Shown here in pieces: positions 34,890 to 44,855 of a stretch of 64,000 bases of DNA (positions are counted from its first letter, which is position 1; each line of letters opens with the position of its first letter). Below the pieces are notes generated by a model. The model ran no database searches. It was not told the DNA's origin and saw only the letters and a program-made list of their open reading frames with translations. Both the position numbers and the translations under genes were made by a program. This stretch comes from Tenacibaculum sp. AHE14PA (GTDB lineage: Bacteria; Bacteroidota; Bacteroidia; Flavobacteriales; Flavobacteriaceae): the NCBI RefSeq assembly GCF_019278465.1, contig NZ_CP058983.1:2107501-2171500 (forward strand). Direction: 5' to 3'.

Positions 34890-37457
34890 ATGAAAAAAAT
34901 ATATAAAATACTCTTAACCATAATAATAACATTATTCGCCTTGCTAATTTTAGCTCCGTTTTTATTTCAAGGAAAAATTATTAATCTGGTAAAGAAAACT
35001 GTAAATAATAACATTACGGCTCAGTTAGATTTTACAGATGCTAACCTAAGTTTATTAAGAGATTTTCCGAATGCCTCTTTGCAACTTTCTAATGTTTCTA
35101 TTATTAATGGTAAACCTTTTAAAGGCGATACGTTATTGTTTTCTAAAGAAATTAATTTAGAATTAAGACTTACTGAATTACTTAAAAACGCATCAGAACA
35201 ATTAAACATCCAATCTTTTTCTATTAATGACTCTAAAGTAAATGTTTTAGTTAACGAAATTGGTATTGCCAATTACGACATTACAAAACCGTCTGATGTA
35301 AAAGTTGATAGCACAAGTGTACCAGTATCGGACTTTGGCCTTTCTATAAATTCTTATGAAATAAATAACGCTACAATAAAGTATATTGATAAAAAAGGTA
35401 AAATGAACCTTACTTTGTCTGACTTTAATCATAGTGGTAGCGGAGATTTCTCTCAAACTAATTCTGAATTAAATACCAAAACAGCTACATTGGTTTCTTT
35501 TGAAATGGATAGTGCTTCTTATGTAAAAAATCAGAAGATCGAATTAGATGCCATCTTAGGAATGGATTTAGTAAACATGAAGTTTTCGTTTCTAAAAAAC
35601 GAAGCTAAACTTAATAATTTACCTTTAATTTTTAATGGATATGTTCAAATAAACGACAATAACCAAGATGTTGACATTAGCTTTAAAACTCCGTCATCAG
35701 ACTTTAAAAACTTTTTAGGTTTAATACCCGAAGCTTATACCAAGAGTATTGAAAACGTACAAACATCTGGTGAATTTAGCCTTTCAGGAACCGTTAAAGG
35801 TTTAGTTACTAACAACACAATTCCGCTATTAGATATCAATCTAAAATCTAAAAACGCTTCTTTTAAATACCCTGATTTACCAAAAAGTGTTCGTAATATT
35901 AATATCGATGCTCAATTAAAAAACACCACAGGTTACCTAGATAAAACTTTTGTAGTTATTAACGGCTTATCTTTTAAAATTGATGAAGATACTTTTTCTG
36001 GTAGCGGAAGTGTTGCTAATATTGTTAACAACCCAACCATAAGCGCAAAATTAAAAGGAACCTTAAATTTAGCCAACATAAACAAAGCCTATCCGGTTGA
36101 TTTAAAAAGTGAGTTAAGTGGTATTTTAAAAGCCAACTTAACTACTGATTTCGACTTAAACGCAATTAAAAACGGTACCTTAAGTCGTATTAAAAATAAT
36201 GGTGAAATAACAGTAAACAACTTTGTTTTTTCTTCGGATGACATTGCCAATCCGCTTAAAATAAAAAGCACCAAAATAAACTTTAAACCAACAACAATTA
36301 CCTTAAGCGAGTTTGAGGCTACTACAGGTAAAAGTGATTTAAATGCAACAGGAGAAATTAAAAACTTATTAGGTTTTTTGCTTTCAGGTAAAAAATTACA
36401 GGGAACTTTTAATGTAAATTCAAACTCTTTATACATGAGTGATTTCATGCAAGAAACTACTACTACAGATAAAAAAGAGACGAATAAAACAGAAAAACCT
36501 ACAGAATCTTTAAATATTCCTGCTTTTTTAGATTGTAAAATTATAGCGGATGCAAAAACTGTTTATTACGACAATTTAGCTTTAAAAAACGTAAAAGGTA
36601 CATTATTGATAAAGGACGAAAAAGCGACTTTACAAAATGTAAATGTTAACATATTTAAAGGTACTATTGCTTTAAACGGTGAAGTAAATACACAACAAAA
36701 AACGCCTTCTTTTAATATGGATTTAGGTATAAAATCGTTTGATATTTCTGAATCTTTTAATGGCTTAGACTTACTAAAATCAATCAGTCCGATTGCTGCT
36801 GCAATGAGCGGTAAATTAAATTCTGACATTAATTTATCTGGTAATTTAAACAACGATTTTACACCAAATTTAACCTCTTTAACTGGTAAAGCACTAGCGG
36901 AATTATTAACCACGAAAATAAATCCTAAAAAGACCAAAGCTTTAAGCTTATTAAGTGAAAAACTATCATTTATTGATTTAGATAAATTAGATTTATCTGA
37001 TATAAAAGCAAACTTATCTTTCGATAACGGTCAAGTATCAGTAAAACCATTTAAACTAAAATATAAAGACATTGGTATTAACATTGGTGGTAATCATAGT
37101 TTCAATCAAAACATGAACTATAATTTAACTTTAGATGTGCCTGCAAAATACTTGGGTAGTAAAGTAGAAGGATTATTATCTAAATTAAACGAAAAAGATC
37201 AAAATGTTACCGTACCCATTACCGCAAATATTACAGGTAGTATGTCTAATCCATCTGTAAAAACGGATTTATCTTCTTCTGTTACAAAGTTGAGTCAAAA
37301 ATTAATAGAACAGCAAAAAGACAAACTAGTAAAAAATACACTTGGTAAATTATTGGGTGATAAAAAGAAAGATTCAACTAAAACTGAAGACACCAAAAAG
37401 AAAGTAAAAGATGTTTTAGGTGGTTTATTTGGCAAGAAGAAAAAAGGAGGGAATTAA
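34890..37457 (+). CDS. AsmA-like family protein
   Basis: An 855-residue protein with one N-terminal membrane helix (ILLTIIITLFALLILAPFLF) and a long, beta-strand-rich periplasmic body. AsmA features are clear: NASLQLSNVSIING near the N-terminus, and INIGGNHSFNQNMNYNLTLDVP plus the conserved NPSVKTDLSS near the C-terminus. AsmA-like proteins bridge inner and outer membranes and move lipids or aid outer-membrane assembly. The last 60 residues are lysine rich and probably flexible. It stands alone between the PAS gene and a terminator. Confidence 0.9.
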   Translation: MKKIYKILLTIIITLFALLILAPFLFQGKIINLVKKTVNNNITAQLDFTDANLSLLRDFPNASLQLSNVSIINGKPFKGDTLLFSKEINLELRLTELLKNASEQLNIQSFSINDSKVNVLVNEIGIANYDITKPSDVKVDSTSVPVSDFGLSINSYEINNATIKYIDKKGKMNLTLSDFNHSGSGDFSQTNSELNTKTATLVSFEMDSASYVKNQKIELDAILGMDLVNMKFSFLKNEAKLNNLPLIFNGYVQINDNNQDVDISFKTPSSDFKNFLGLIPEAYTKSIENVQTSGEFSLSGTVKGLVTNNTIPLLDINLKSKNASFKYPDLPKSVRNINIDAQLKNTTGYLDKTFVVINGLSFKIDEDTFSGSGSVANIVNNPTISAKLKGTLNLANINKAYPVDLKSELSGILKANLTTDFDLNAIKNGTLSRIKNNGEITVNNFVFSSDDIANPLKIKSTKINFKPTTITLSEFEATTGKSDLNATGEIKNLLGFLLSGKKLQGTFNVNSNSLYMSDFMQETTTTDKKETNKTEKPTESLNIPAFLDCKIIADAKTVYYDNLALKNVKGTLLIKDEKATLQNVNVNIFKGTIALNGEVNTQQKTPSFNMDLGIKSFDISESFNGLDLLKSISPIAAAMSGKLNSDINLSGNLNNDFTPNLTSLTGKALAELLTTKINPKKTKALSLLSEKLSFIDLDKLDLSDIKANLSFDNGQVSVKPFKLKYKDIGINIGGNHSFNQNMNYNLTLDVPAKYLGSKVEGLLSKLNEKDQNVTVPITANITGSMSNPSVKTDLSSSVTKLSQKLIEQQKDKLVKNTLGKLLGDKKKDSTKTEDTKKKVKDVLGGLFGKKKKGGN

Positions 37458-37531
37458 TTCTCAGGCAACCTTTTAGTGAATTTACAAGTCTTATATTTTA
37501 AGAATTCATTGTAAATTATTTAACAGCTTTT

Positions 37532-37575
37532 AAACATAGTCGAAAAATTACTTCGGCTATGTTTGTTTTTTTATT
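37532..37575 (+). terminator. Terminator after the AsmA-like gene
   Basis: AAACATAGTCGAA pairs with TTCGGCTATGTTT (one G-U pair) across a seven-base loop, followed by a T-run. It ends only about 20 bases before the next ATG, so it may also attenuate read-through into the DUF5686-like gene. Confidence 0.8.
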
Positions 37576-37590
37576 TCAACAAAACCAACT

Positions 37591-40056
37591 ATGAAAAAAA
37601 ACTACACACTATTTCTTCTATTTATTACCTCAATTTCTTTTTCTCAAGTTAAAGGGAGCGTAACCGACACAAACAACAAACCCTTATCTTTTGTTAGCGT
37701 ATATTTAGAAAACTCTATTACAGGAACTACTACAAACGATAATGGAGATTATGAATTAGCCATAACAAAAAAAGGAGAACACACGCTTATTTATCAAATT
37801 TTAGGATTTAAAACAGTGAAGAAAAAAATTACTGTTTCTTCTTTTCCTTTTGTTTTAAACATTGTTCTTTCTGAAGAAGAAGTTGCGTTAGATGAAATTT
37901 TAATTTCTTCGAATGAAAACCCTGCTGATAAAATTATTAGAAATGTAATTGCTAATAAAAATAAAAACACCGATAAATTTTCTGAATATAAAGCCGATTT
38001 TTACTCTCGGGGATTATTTAAAGTAAAGGATTTACCTAAAAAATTTTTGGGGCAAGAAATTGGCGATATGGGCGGCGGTTTAGATTCTACAAGAAGTGGA
38101 ATTGTATATCTTTCTGAAACAATTTCTAAAATTTCTTTTCAAAAAAAACCAGCCAATTTTAAAGAGCGTATCGTTGCTTCAAAAGTTTCGGGTAGCGATA
38201 ACGGAATTAGCTTTAACCAAGCTAAAGAAGTAAATTTCAATTTTTATGAAAACTCTTTTAAATTAGCCGATGCAGAAATGATTTCACCTGTTTCTAACGG
38301 TGCTTTTGGTTATTACAACTATAAATTAGTAGGAACGCTTTATGATAAAAATAATAAATTAATTAGTAAAATAAAACTACTACCAAAGAGAAAAAACGAT
38401 CGTGTTTTTAGCGGTTTTATTTATATTGTAGAAGATGATTGGGCTATTTACGGTGCCGATGTTGTAGCTACAGGTGCACAAATAAGCATGCCAATGATAG
38501 ATTCTTTAAAGATTAAACAAAACTTTAATTACTCACTTAAAAACAACGCCTGGGTACCAGTTACGCAAACAATCGATTTTAAAGCAGGTATGTTTGGCTT
38601 TAATTTTAATGGTCGCTTTTCGGCAGCGTATTCAAATTATAATTTTACACCTAACTACACCAAAAAATCATTTGGTAACGAAATTTTGTCTTTTGCTGAA
38701 AATGCAACTGAAAAAGACAGTTTGTATTGGACCAAAATTCGTCCTGTTGCTTTAACCAATGAAGAAGTTTCTGACTACAAATTAAAAGACAGTATTAAAA
38801 CGATACGAAAGTCTAAAAAATATTTAGATTCTATAGATACCAAACAAAATAAATTTAACCTTTTAGATGTTATAACCGGCTATTCTTATAACGACACTTA
38901 TAATAAGTGGGGACTAAGTTTGTCATCTCCTATTTTCGACTTAAACTTTAATACCGTACAAGGCTGGAACTCTTCAGTTGGATTAAATTATTATAAATCT
39001 ATAAATGAAAAAGGAGAGAGGTTTAATATTGGTGGTAAATTAAACTACGGACTCTCAGACAAAAAACTGAGACCAACTGGTTACTTTTCTTACAAATGGA
39101 ATAATACAACCAAACCAATTTTAACACTTTCAGGAGGTGTTACAACCGCTCAATTTAATGCAAAACAACCTATTTCAAAATTATGGAATACCATTAGCTC
39201 TGTTTTATTTGAAAGAAATTACTTAAAAATATATGAGAAATCATTTGCTAAAGTATCTTTTTCAAGAGAGGTAATTAATGGTATTCGCATGTCTTCATCT
39301 TTAGAATACGCAGATAGAAAACCATTATTTAACACTACAGATTATGTAATGTTTCCGAAAAGCGATGCTAATTATACATCAAATAATCCGCAAGAGCCTA
39401 CTAATTTCAACATGGGATTTACACCTAATAAAATATGGTCGTTTAATTTAGGAACTACTATTAATTTTGATCAAAAATACGTGTCTTATCCTGATGGAAA
39501 ATATAATGTAAGTAGTAATAAGTATCCGTCTTTATTTATCGGTTATAATAAAAAATTTGGCGCTGATAATGCCGAATGGAATTCTGATGTAGTGTACTCA
39601 CAAATAACTCAAAATATATCTTTAGGTAATTGGGGGAATTTTAAATACAAGGCCAAAGGAGGCATTTTTTTAGAGAAAAAAGATATTGAGTTTATAGACT
39701 ATGCCCATTTTAACGGAAATCGCTTGTTAATTGCTCCTAATGACAATTATTTAAACAACTTTTACATGTTGCCTTATTATCAGTTAAGCACGAATGATAA
39801 ATACGGTGAGTTGCATGGAGAATATAATTTTAAAGGCGCCTTGCTTAGTAAAGTTCCGTTAATAAATAAATTAAATTTTCACTTGGTAACCGGTGCTAAA
39901 GCATTGTTTACAGCAGGCAACAAACCTTACTCTGAATATTCAGTTGGATTAGATAATGTTGGTGTTGGAAAATGGCGTTTTTTACGTGTAGATTTTGCTC
40001 GATCTAACTTTAACGGAAAGAATGAAAACAGAGTGCTATTCGGATTTAAATTGTAA
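37591..40056 (+). CDS. DUF5686-like outer-membrane protein with carboxypeptidase regulatory domain
   Basis: An 821-residue protein: a signal peptide ending ISFSQ, then a carboxypeptidase-regulatory-like beta domain (VKGSVTDTNNKPLSFVSVYLEN, about 20-100). A long body ends in outer-membrane strands (RVLFGFKL). I recognise it as the DUF5686 family of Bacteroidota. It lacks a clear TonB plug, so it is not a standard receptor. Function is unknown. It lies 16 bases downstream of a terminator hairpin and nine bases upstream of moaD, though a functional link with moaD is unlikely. Confidence 0.85.
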   Translation: MKKNYTLFLLFITSISFSQVKGSVTDTNNKPLSFVSVYLENSITGTTTNDNGDYELAITKKGEHTLIYQILGFKTVKKKITVSSFPFVLNIVLSEEEVALDEILISSNENPADKIIRNVIANKNKNTDKFSEYKADFYSRGLFKVKDLPKKFLGQEIGDMGGGLDSTRSGIVYLSETISKISFQKKPANFKERIVASKVSGSDNGISFNQAKEVNFNFYENSFKLADAEMISPVSNGAFGYYNYKLVGTLYDKNNKLISKIKLLPKRKNDRVFSGFIYIVEDDWAIYGADVVATGAQISMPMIDSLKIKQNFNYSLKNNAWVPVTQTIDFKAGMFGFNFNGRFSAAYSNYNFTPNYTKKSFGNEILSFAENATEKDSLYWTKIRPVALTNEEVSDYKLKDSIKTIRKSKKYLDSIDTKQNKFNLLDVITGYSYNDTYNKWGLSLSSPIFDLNFNTVQGWNSSVGLNYYKSINEKGERFNIGGKLNYGLSDKKLRPTGYFSYKWNNTTKPILTLSGGVTTAQFNAKQPISKLWNTISSVLFERNYLKIYEKSFAKVSFSREVINGIRMSSSLEYADRKPLFNTTDYVMFPKSDANYTSNNPQEPTNFNMGFTPNKIWSFNLGTTINFDQKYVSYPDGKYNVSSNKYPSLFIGYNKKFGADNAEWNSDVVYSQITQNISLGNWGNFKYKAKGGIFLEKKDIEFIDYAHFNGNRLLIAPNDNYLNNFYMLPYYQLSTNDKYGELHGEYNFKGALLSKVPLINKLNFHLVTGAKALFTAGNKPYSEYSVGLDNVGVGKWRFLRVDFARSNFNGKNENRVLFGFKL

Positions 40057-40065
40057 TTTTACTTT

Positions 40066-40308
40066 ATGAAGATAAACGTATTACTTTTTGGTATTGCTAC
40101 AGATTTAATAGGAAGTTCTTCTTTAACAATAGAACTTCCTATTAGCTGTAATGTTACTTCTTTTAAAGAGTTACTTACAAAAAAATATCCAGAGTTAAAA
40201 CAAATGAGCTCATATGCCATTGCCATTAACGAAAGTTATGCAACTGATGAAACAATTATTAAAGAAAACGATATTATTGCTATTATACCGCCTGTTAGTG
40301 GCGGGTAA
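40066..40308 (+). CDS. moaD: MoaD/ThiS family sulfur carrier
   Basis: An 80-residue ubiquitin-fold protein ending PPVSGG, the C-terminal Gly-Gly that is adenylated and thiocarboxylated. The body (MKINVLLFGIATDLIGSS) fits the molybdopterin-synthase small subunit better than ThiS. The presence of moaE at 57.2 kb supports this. Together the two make molybdopterin synthase, which puts the dithiolene sulfurs onto precursor Z. No other moa gene is in the window. Its stop codon directly abuts the repeat array. Confidence 0.88.
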   Translation: MKINVLLFGIATDLIGSSSLTIELPISCNVTSFKELLTKKYPELKQMSSYAIAINESYATDETIIKENDIIAIIPPVSGG

Positions 40309-41413
40309 AGAGATTACTTCGTCGTGCCTTCTCGTAATGACGTAATAATTGTCATTGCGAACGAAACACAGTGGAGTGAAGTAATCTACAAAATAGCAAT
40401 TCTTAACAAAGAGATTACTTCGTCATTCTTCCTCGTAATGACATATGTTCTCCTGTTTCGTCATTGCGAACGAAACGCAGTGGAGTGAAGTAATCTACAA
40501 AACAGCAATTCTTAACAAAGAGATTACTTCGTCGTGCCTCCTCGTAATGACGTAATAATTGTCATTGCGAACGAAACGCAGTGGAGTAAAGTAATCCATA
40601 AAATAGCAATTCTTAACAAAGAGATTACTTCGTCATTCTTCCTCGTAATGACATATGTTCTCCTGTTTCGTCATTGCGAACGAAACGCAGTGGAGTGAAG
40701 TAATCTACAAAACAGCAATTCTTAACAAAGAGATTACTTCGTCGTGCCTTCTCGTAATGACGTAATAATTGTCATTACGAACGAAACGCAGTGGAGTAAA
40801 GTAATCTACAAAATAGCAATTCTTAACAAAGAGATTATTTCGTCGTGGCTTCTCGTAATGACGTAATAATTGTCATTGCGAACGAAACACAGTGGGGTGA
40901 AGTAATCCAGATTACTTCTTCGTTCCTCCTCGTAATGACGTAATAATTGTCATTGCGAACGAAACGCAGTGGAGTAAAGTAATCTACAAAATAGCAATTC
41001 TTAACAAAGAGATTATTTCGTCGTGCCTTCTCGTAATGACGTAATAATTGTCATTACGAAAGAAACACATTGGGGTGAAGTAATCTACTAAATAGCAATT
41101 CTTAACAAAGAGATTACTTCGTCGTGCCTTCTCGTAATGACGTAATAATTGTCATTACGAAAGAAACACATTGGGGTGAAGTAATCTACTAAATAGCAAT
41201 TCTTAACAAAGAGATTACTTCGTCGTGCCTCCTCGTAATGACGTAATAATTGTCATTGCGAACGAAACGCAGTGGAGTGAAGTAATCCATAAAATAGCAA
41301 GAGATTACTTCGTAGTGCCTCCTCGTAATGACGTAATAATTGTCATTGCGAACGAAACGCAGTGGAGTGAAGCAATCTGTAACTTTAACAACAGGAATTT
41401 TTCTCGTAATGAC
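40309..41413. repeat. Array of eleven palindromic REP-like repeats (about 101-base period)
   Basis: Eleven units each begin AGATTACTTCGTCGTGCC, pass CTCGTAATGACGTAATAATT, GTCATTGCGAACGAAACGCA and GTGGAGTGAAGTAATCT, and are mostly joined by a spacer ending AGCAATTCTTAACAAAG. Unit starts are at 40311, 40412, 40521, 40622, 40731, 40832, 40909, 41010, 41111, 41212 and 41302. Spacing is mainly 101 bases, with 109 twice and 77 and 90 once each. Each unit can fold: AGATTACTTC pairs with GAAGTAATCT, and CGTAATGAC pairs with GTCATTGCG. A truncated copy (CTCGTAATGAC) ends the array. There is no transposase, and the array lies between two convergent genes. Confidence 0.92.
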
Positions 41414-41425
41414 AAATGTAAACCC

Positions 41426-44095
41426 TTATAACTTATAACCAATACTAAACAATAGTACTCTTGGCATTACATAGGTTTTAGTATCAGCAATTAAATAATC
41501 TGAAAAGCTATTACTTTGTTTAAAAGTAGTATCAAATAAATTCTGAGTCGTTAATTTAAACATCCAAGGACTATCTTCTTTTTGATACGATAAAACTGCA
41601 TTGGCAACATTATATTCCGTGTCTATATTTTGTGCTTTATTTTGATAATTATAATGTGTATAATCAAAATTAAAAACAAATCCGTCTAAAAAATCATAAT
41701 CGATATTTACATACGGCTCGTTGGTTGTAAATTTAGATGTTGAATTACTAGACGTGTATTTACCAATACTTCTTCTAAAACCAGCTTCTATTGTTGGGAA
41801 TTTATCAAACAAGGTTTCTATACCAACATCAAAACCGTAATCGTTGCTTTTATTGGTTACAAAACTATTATTGATGCTTTGTTTAAAATTAGAAGCCTTA
41901 TAATTACCTTCTATGTTGTATCTGATGTTTTTAATTTTCTTACGTAACGAACTTCTAACTCCCCAACTTTCATTCGGATTATCTAACATATCAATGGTTA
42001 AAAAACGATTTACACCATCAAAATTTACGGCACTTCTAAATCCTTTTACTTTTTTCGTGTAATTTGCGTTTGCAAACAACATTAAACCGCGATACAAACT
42101 AAAACGACTATAACGAATACGTGCTGAATGATACAACTCATTCTCCAAATTAGGATTTCCTTTAAAAACCGAGTTATAGGATTGTAAATAAAAGCGGCTT
42201 GCCAATTTAGAAGCGTTAGAGAAATTGGTTTTTAAATTATAATTCAGCTGAATTTTTTTTGACTTGTTAAATTCAATTTTCACTAGAAAATCTGGTAAAA
42301 CTACCCATTTATCTTTTTTAATTGAAGTTGATTGATTTACACGCCAATTATAATTGTGCGCATACGCACCTTGCTTAAAAGTAAATATTCCAGTTCTGAA
42401 TTTATAATGCACACCCGCAAAAAAGTCGTTGTGCTTTAAAACCGTAGTATTGTTAAATCCGTTTGATGAAAAATCGTTTTCGGTAGCATCATCTAACAAT
42501 TGAAAATCGTTACTGATAAATTTTTCTTGTTGATGTGTATTTCCTATCGTTGTATAAATATGATTATCATTATTAATAACCCAAAAATCTTTAAAAACGG
42601 TGTACAAATGATGCTTTTCGTTTTCATTTAACTGGTTAATTCTTAAAGAAGCTTGATTGGTATTTAAAGGCTGAATAATTGGTTTAATCCTATCTAAAAA
42701 CGATTGTGAAGCATTCCAGAAAGTAGTTGGATTATTTTTATCGAAGGTATAATTTGCCGTAGCTGAAAACGTATGCTTTTCAGACTGATCTTTATGCCAT
42801 TCTATATTCTGATTTACATACCAAATATCATTATCTTTATTTGTATTGATGTTATCTAGTTGAGTATTTATAGCAGTAGTGGTTAAATTATCTCTTTCTA
42901 CAGCCGATTTTTTAACCTGTGTTCTAACATACCATTGCTCTTTGTTATTAGGTGCATACTCAATATTAAACTTACCAATGGCTAATATGTTTTTTGAGGT
43001 AGTTTTACTTTCTTTTTCTTCTAAAAAAGTAGTGTATTGGTTGGTTGCTTCGTTAAAACTTTGGGTATTGTTATGAGAAAAAATAGCATAACCAGAAATA
43101 TCTAACTTACTGGCTACCGTTTTTGTAATATTTAAAGCGCCAAAACGCTGCACACTTTGCAAAACATCCTTGTTTTCTAAAAACTGAGAGAAATCACCAC
43201 CTCGCCAATTAAAATTACCGTTAAAAACAGCATTAACGCCACCCTGAAAATTCATATAATCTTTAAACGTAAAGGTTTTTTCGCCAATATTATTTAAGTT
43301 ACTAATAAAATTTACATTGGTTTTGGGTGAGTAGTAAAACAAGTTTGCATTGGTTTTGTAAAAAGAATCATAACCAACGTTTGAACCTGCTTCAACATCA
43401 CCAAAAAGAAAACGTTTTTTGTCTTCTTTTAATTTAATATTCATTGCCATTTCATCAGAATCTGATACATTTTTTAAAAAAGCAACTTCATTGTAATTGT
43501 CTATTACCTCAACTTTATCAACCGCATCTGCAGGAATATTTTCAACACCTAACTTAGTACCACCGCCAAAAAACTTTTTACCATCTACCAACAACTTGGT
43601 TACTTTTTTACCTTGTACCGTTACACCTCCGTTTTTATCAACCTCAACACCTGGTAGTTTTTTAAGTACATTTTTAAGCTTACGTTCGCTACCATTTACA
43701 AACTTATCCGTATTGTAAATAATCGTGTCTTGCTTTACCGTTACGGGGAGCTCAATAACCACTTCGTCTAACTGATTTTTAGCTTCTTTTAGTACAAAGT
43801 TTTTGGTACTATTTTCTGTTGGTGTTATCTCAAAATCAACTTTTTCGTAGCCCAAATAACTTATACTTATGGTGTATGTATTATTTTTAGTAAGCTCTAA
43901 ACGGTAACGACCTTGCTCATCAGTAATGGCAAAACTCATGTTTTTAGTAACATCTTTTGGTTTTGCTATAATATTAGCGTACGATAATGGATTTTGTAAA
44001 CTATCTTTTACAGTACCTTTAAAAATAACAGTTTGCGCATTACAAAAACTACCAGCAATAAAAACTAGTAACGGAAATATAATTCTTTTTAGCAT
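41426..44095 (-). CDS. TonB-receptor-like outer-membrane beta-barrel protein of the GLPGLI locus
   Basis: An 889-residue protein: signal peptide ending SFCNA, a carboxypeptidase-regulatory-like domain (IFKGTVKDSLQNPLSYANII, about 23-110), a plug-like region and a C-terminal barrel ending LLFSIGYKL. The plug-like region (about 120-230) has LKNVLKKLPGVEVDKNGG and VTKLLVDGKKFFGGG. It is the receptor-like type that often accompanies GLPGLI proteins in this phylum. It is the last gene of the locus, 10 bases after the fourth GLPGLI gene. Its ligand or client is unknown. A role in handling the upstream peptide is inference only. Confidence 0.88.
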   Translation of the reverse strand: MLKRIIFPLLVFIAGSFCNAQTVIFKGTVKDSLQNPLSYANIIAKPKDVTKNMSFAITDEQGRYRLELTKNNTYTISISYLGYEKVDFEITPTENSTKNFVLKEAKNQLDEVVIELPVTVKQDTIIYNTDKFVNGSERKLKNVLKKLPGVEVDKNGGVTVQGKKVTKLLVDGKKFFGGGTKLGVENIPADAVDKVEVIDNYNEVAFLKNVSDSDEMAMNIKLKEDKKRFLFGDVEAGSNVGYDSFYKTNANLFYYSPKTNVNFISNLNNIGEKTFTFKDYMNFQGGVNAVFNGNFNWRGGDFSQFLENKDVLQSVQRFGALNITKTVASKLDISGYAIFSHNNTQSFNEATNQYTTFLEEKESKTTSKNILAIGKFNIEYAPNNKEQWYVRTQVKKSAVERDNLTTTAINTQLDNINTNKDNDIWYVNQNIEWHKDQSEKHTFSATANYTFDKNNPTTFWNASQSFLDRIKPIIQPLNTNQASLRINQLNENEKHHLYTVFKDFWVINNDNHIYTTIGNTHQQEKFISNDFQLLDDATENDFSSNGFNNTTVLKHNDFFAGVHYKFRTGIFTFKQGAYAHNYNWRVNQSTSIKKDKWVVLPDFLVKIEFNKSKKIQLNYNLKTNFSNASKLASRFYLQSYNSVFKGNPNLENELYHSARIRYSRFSLYRGLMLFANANYTKKVKGFRSAVNFDGVNRFLTIDMLDNPNESWGVRSSLRKKIKNIRYNIEGNYKASNFKQSINNSFVTNKSNDYGFDVGIETLFDKFPTIEAGFRRSIGKYTSSNSTSKFTTNEPYVNIDYDFLDGFVFNFDYTHYNYQNKAQNIDTEYNVANAVLSYQKEDSPWMFKLTTQNLFDTTFKQSNSFSDYLIADTKTYVMPRVLLFSIGYKL

Positions 44096-44105
44096 TTTTA
44101 TTTTC

Positions 44106-44831
44106 TTATCTTTTAAAGAAGTTTTTACTCATTTCTTCATACGCTGTATTCGTGATTCGTTTTCCTTTGGTTGGTTTTTTTATAACAATTTTCTCTTTAG
44201 GGTTTAAAACAATTTTTACTGCTTTTATATTTATCCTGTTATAAGAAACCTCTAAAACTAACCCAGGCAAACCAAAATAATCAATAGGGCCAAAGCTTAC
44301 TGGTATCGTTGGTGTAAACCATGCTGCTATTTTTATAAGTGGTTTATCATCTCTTACTTTTTTAACTGCAACCGCCTTAAAACATAGGTAATCACCTATC
44401 TTTTTTCTTTCTTGAGTTATTGTCCATTTAATTGGCAGTATATCTACACGTAAAGGCTCTTCACTATTTAGCTGCATATAATAATCTTTTTCAGTACTGT
44501 TTGTATAGTATATCGTGTTACCTCCAGCGATTATAGCAGTCATGTTTAAATTTTTATTAGCTTCATTTTTTAATTTGCTTTCAACTTCATATAGCGATTC
44601 GTTTTTAGAAAACCTTAAAACACTGGTAACATCTTTAGTATTCTTAAACATTTTTATAAGATATTGTTCTGCGAATTTTGTTGTTTTTTCTTTTTTAAAA
44701 ATAGAATCAACATATTGTTCATTATATGCTTTTAATGACACCCTATAAAACACCTTACCTTGTAAAGTGTTTTGTGCTGAAAGTATTGTTGTGAATACAA
44801 TACATAGAAATAATAGGATGTGTTTTTTCAT
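44106..44831 (-). CDS. GLPGLI family protein (copy 4)
   Basis: A 241-residue exported protein (signal peptide ending TTILSAQ). It carries the family motif AAWFTPTIPVSFGPIDYFG followed by LPGLVLEV, preceded by KKIGDYLCFKA, which holds the single conserved cysteine. A C-terminal KPTKGKRITNTAYEEM block is shared by all copies in the locus. GLPGLI proteins are uncharacterised, periplasmic or surface, and restricted to Bacteroidota as far as I know. It is adjacent to the receptor-like gene and 24 bases from copy 3. Confidence 0.9.
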   Translation of the reverse strand: MKKHILLFLCIVFTTILSAQNTLQGKVFYRVSLKAYNEQYVDSIFKKEKTTKFAEQYLIKMFKNTKDVTSVLRFSKNESLYEVESKLKNEANKNLNMTAIIAGGNTIYYTNSTEKDYYMQLNSEEPLRVDILPIKWTITQERKKIGDYLCFKAVAVKKVRDDKPLIKIAAWFTPTIPVSFGPIDYFGLPGLVLEVSYNRINIKAVKIVLNPKEKIVIKKPTKGKRITNTAYEEMSKNFFKR

Positions 44832-44855
44832 AGTTTACAATTTTAATAAATAATC

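Noticed and set aside
40309..41413. CRISPR array
   Set aside because: The 101-base period is made of one long palindromic unit with conserved spacers; the 'spacers' are themselves repeated and no cas genes are present.
41225..41431. A 68-codon open frame with a duplicated PPRNDVIIVIANETQWSE segment
   Set aside because: It is a translation of two units of the palindromic repeat array; such frames are a known source of false hypothetical proteins.
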